A stretch of DNA of 7,357 nucleotides from Chloroflexota bacterium (GTDB taxonomy: Bacteria > Chloroflexota > UBA6077): assembly GCA_021845945.1 (NCBI GenBank), contig JAJZRD010000194.1, positions 1 to 7,357 on the forward strand. Direction: 5' to 3'. Positions 5,420 through 7,357 of this stretch are shown piece after piece. The notes below the pieces were generated by a model, which was not told the origin of the DNA, searched no databases, and saw only the letters and a program-made list of their open reading frames with translations. The translations under genes were made by a program, and so were the position numbers. The stretch's first letter is position 1. Each line of letters opens with the position of its first letter.

Positions 5420-6424
5420 ATGAACCAAGATGAGTTGATCAACCTCTACTACCAGATGCTGTTGATCCGCCGCTTCGAAGAGAAAGCGGCGGAGGAGTAC
5501 GCCCTGGGGAAGGTCGGAGGCTTCCTGCACCTCTACGTGGGCGAGGAGGCCGTGGCAGTGGGGGCCGTGTCAGCCATGGAGAAGGACGACCACCTGGTCA
5601 CCCACTACCGCGACCACGGTTACGCCCTGGCGAAAGGATGCGACCCGAAGCAAGCCATGGCAGAGCTGTTCGGCAAGGCCACCGGGCTCTCCAAGGGCAA
5701 GGGTGGCTCGATGCACATGGCCGACGTGAGCCGCCACTTCTGGGGCGGCTACGCCATCGTGGGCGGCCACCTGCCCCTGGCCACCGGCATAGCCCTGGCC
5801 TGTCAGTACGAGGAGAACCGGCAGGTGGTGCTGTGCGTCATGGGCGAGGGGGCAACCAACATCGGCGAGTTTCACGAATCGCTGAACCTGGCCGCCCTCT
5901 GGCGGCTGCCCGTGGTCTACCTGGTGGAGAACAACGCCTACGGCATGGGCACCCACCTGGCCCGGGCCTCGGCCCTCAAGACGATCCACGCCAAGGGGTG
6001 CGCCTACGGGATGCCCAGCCGGCAGGTGGACGGAATGGACGTGCTGCTGGTGCGCGAGGCCATCTCCAACGCCCTGTCGTATGCCCGGGACGGGCTGGGA
6101 CCCAGCATCATCGAGGCCATGACCTACCGATATCGGGGACACTCCATGGCCGACCCGGAGCTGTACCGGCATCGGGAGGAGGTCGAGACCTGGAAGCTGC
6201 GGGACCCCGTTCGCCACTTCGAGACCAGCCTGCAGCTGGGAGGCTTCCTGACCCCGGAGCAGGCCGAAGTGGTCTCTCGCCGGGTGGACCAGGTAGTGCA
6301 GGAGTCGGTGGACTTCGCCGAACAGAGCCCTGAGCCCGAGCCGGCTGCCATCTGCGAGGACGTCTACGCCGGTTCCCAGGAGATGGAAGTAGGCACCCCG
6401 GCGGCCGCTGGGGTGGGGAGGTAG
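5420..6424 (+). CDS. pdhA: Pyruvate dehydrogenase E1 component, alpha subunit (thiamine-diphosphate-dependent)
   Basis: A 334-residue subunit of the heterotetrameric E1 enzyme, which decarboxylates pyruvate on thiamine diphosphate and passes the acetyl group to lipoyl-E2. Family marks in order: LIRRFEEKAAEEY (15-27); GEEAVAVGAVSAM (41-53); HYRDHGYALAKG (62-73); GKGGSMHM (93-100); the TPP/magnesium motif GEG at 142-144 ending at NN 171-172; and YRYRGHSMADP (236-246), which includes the loop His/Ser near the active site. The thiamine motif reads GEGATNIGEF rather than the commoner GDGATN. The length is normal for bacterial two-subunit E1 alpha. ATG 5420 has only a weak purine-rich stretch ahead (GGATCGAAG), which suggests translational coupling with the gene 12 bases upstream. 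The last 25 residues are a variable tail. An acetoin dehydrogenase AcoA or a branched-chain 2-oxoacid E1 is a less likely alternative. Confidence 0.9.
   Translation: MNQDELINLYYQMLLIRRFEEKAAEEYALGKVGGFLHLYVGEEAVAVGAVSAMEKDDHLVTHYRDHGYALAKGCDPKQAMAELFGKATGLSKGKGGSMHMADVSRHFWGGYAIVGGHLPLATGIALACQYEENRQVVLCVMGEGATNIGEFHESLNLAALWRLPVVYLVENNAYGMGTHLARASALKTIHAKGCAYGMPSRQVDGMDVLLVREAISNALSYARDGLGPSIIEAMTYRYRGHSMADPELYRHREEVETWKLRDPVRHFETSLQLGGFLTPEQAEVVSRRVDQVVQESVDFAEQSPEPEPAAICEDVYAGSQEMEVGTPAAAGVGR
6415..6421 (+). promoter_or_regulatory. Ribosome binding site of E1 beta inside the E1 alpha gene
   Basis: GGGGAGG is five bases before ATG 6427 and overlaps the last codons of E1 alpha. This is a tight translational coupling arrangement. 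Confidence 0.7.
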
Positions 6425-6426
6425 CC

Positions 6427-7357
6427 ATGCCCGATCTCACCTATCGCGAGGCGCTGCGCCAGGCGCTCCAGGAGGAGATGCGCCGCGACGAGCGGGTCTT
6501 CGTCATGGGGGAAGACGTGGCTGCCTACGGGGGCACCTACGCCGTCACCAAGGGGCTGGTGGAGGAGTTCGGCGAGAAGCGGGTGAAGGACACACCCATC
6601 GCCGAATCCGTCATCGTCGGTTCCGCGATCGGTGCAGCCATGGCGGGCCTCCGACCGATCGCCGAGCTGATGACCGTCAACTTCGCCCTGCTGGCGCTGG
6701 ATCAAATCGTCAACCACGCCGCGAAGATGCACTATATGTTCGGAGGACAGGTCGATGCGCCGCTGGTGATCCGCACCGCGGCCGGCTGGGGGCAGTTGGG
6801 TCCGACCCACTCCCAGACCTTCGAGAACTACTTCGCCTACGTCCCAGGCCTGCTGGTGGTGGCCCCATCCACTCCCCGGGATGCCAAGGGGTTGCTGAAA
6901 GCGGCCATTCGGGACCCCAACCCGGTGGTGTTCCTGGAGCACAGCCTCCTGTACAGCCTGCGGGGGGAGGTCCCCGACGACGACTTCGTGGAGGAGTTGG
7001 GCAAGTCCAGGGTGCTGCGCCGGGGTGGGGACGTGACCATCGTCTCCTACTCCCGAATGGCGGTGGCCTCCATGATAGCGGCCGAGCGGCTCTCCAAGGA
7101 GGGCATCGAGGCGGAGGTGATCGACCTGCGCACCCTGCGCCCGCTGGACATGGAGCCGGTGCTGGAGTCGGTGCGAAGGACCAACAGGGCGGTGGTGGCC
7201 GAGGAGGGCTGGCGGAGCTGCGGGATGGGGGCGGAGATCGCCGCCCGGATCTACGAGCACGCCTTCGATTACCTGGATGCCCCGGTGGCTCGGGTCGCCG
7301 CCTTCGAGGTTCCGGTCCCCTACAACAGGACTCTGGAGCGGCAGGCGATCCCCGACG
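6427..7357 (+). CDS. pdhB: Pyruvate dehydrogenase E1 component, beta subunit, 3' end beyond window
   Basis: The first 310 codons of the E1 beta subunit, partner of the preceding E1 alpha; both form the active sites at their interface. Seen: LTYREALRQALQEEM at the N-terminus; GEDVAAYGGTYAVTKGL (28-44); DTPIAE (55-60), whose Glu activates the thiamine ring; GSAIGAAMAGLRPIAELM (65-82); DQIVNHAAKMHYMFGGQ (92-108); THSQTFENYFAYVPGL (127-142), with the active-site His at 128; PSTPRDAKGLLKAAIRDPNP; and the C-terminal transketolase-type domain up to PVPYNRTLERQAIPD. These match PDH E1 beta more closely than AcoB. The family is usually about 325-330 residues, so only some 15-20 are missing. GGGGAGG at 6415-6421 lies within the end of the E1 alpha gene, and the gap between the genes is two bases, so the pair is translated together in equal amounts. 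An E2 acyltransferase gene is expected next. Confidence 0.92.
   Translation, partial: MPDLTYREALRQALQEEMRRDERVFVMGEDVAAYGGTYAVTKGLVEEFGEKRVKDTPIAESVIVGSAIGAAMAGLRPIAELMTVNFALLALDQIVNHAAKMHYMFGGQVDAPLVIRTAAGWGQLGPTHSQTFENYFAYVPGLLVVAPSTPRDAKGLLKAAIRDPNPVVFLEHSLLYSLRGEVPDDDFVEELGKSRVLRRGGDVTIVSYSRMAVASMIAAERLSKEGIEAEVIDLRTLRPLDMEPVLESVRRTNRAVVAEEGWRSCGMGAEIAARIYEHAFDYLDAPVARVAAFEVPVPYNRTLERQAIPD

Noticed and set aside
1..7357. CRISPR array, insertion sequence or transposase
   Set aside because: There are no regularly spaced direct repeats, no transposase-like reading frame and no terminal inverted repeats bounding a gene.

Overview
The window is GC-rich bacterial DNA, and the gene content does not identify the organism with certainty. 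The single-operon PDH E1 alpha/E1 beta pair, the Hsp20 and the codon preference would fit a Chloroflexota/Thermomicrobia-like or another high-GC bacterium. This is an inference from general resemblance only. The window divides into an accessory left part (1 to about 2730) and a housekeeping right part (from about 2731 to the end), with a tRNA-Gln(UUG) gene at the junction.

Left part, + strand: the 3' end of a type I restriction endonuclease HsdR gene (to 905), then a 445-residue protein (1027-2364). I assign this protein to the DUF3644-like group. It has an N-terminal helix-turn-helix, a helical core with an R-x4-H motif of HEPN type, a second HTH-like segment and a very basic tail. Its base composition is visibly less GC-rich than that of the other genes. 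Restriction system plus candidate HEPN protein resembles the known pairing of type I systems with PrrC-type toxins, and is the best candidate here for an undescribed defence module. Between this gene and the tRNA lies about 370 bp of non-coding DNA with lower GC and many palindromes, including a 10-bp perfect stem with two further nested stems.

Right part, - strand: hsp20 (4677-4174), then an M24 peptidase-like gene (4112-2886), then tRNA-Gln (2803-2733), all in one direction. An 18-bp perfect hairpin lies between hsp20 and the M24 gene, just ahead of the M24 ribosome binding site. The M24 protein has replaced two of the five usual metal ligands (Asp to Glu, Glu to Asn).

Right part, + strand: a 319-bp divergent intergenic region, then an unrecognised 136-residue protein (4997-5407), pyruvate dehydrogenase E1 alpha (5420-6424) and E1 beta (6427 to beyond the window). 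Gaps of 12 and 2 bases indicate one operon. The two E1 subunits form the thiamine-diphosphate-dependent decarboxylase of the pyruvate (or a related 2-oxoacid/acetoin) dehydrogenase complex; an E2 gene would be expected downstream, outside the window.
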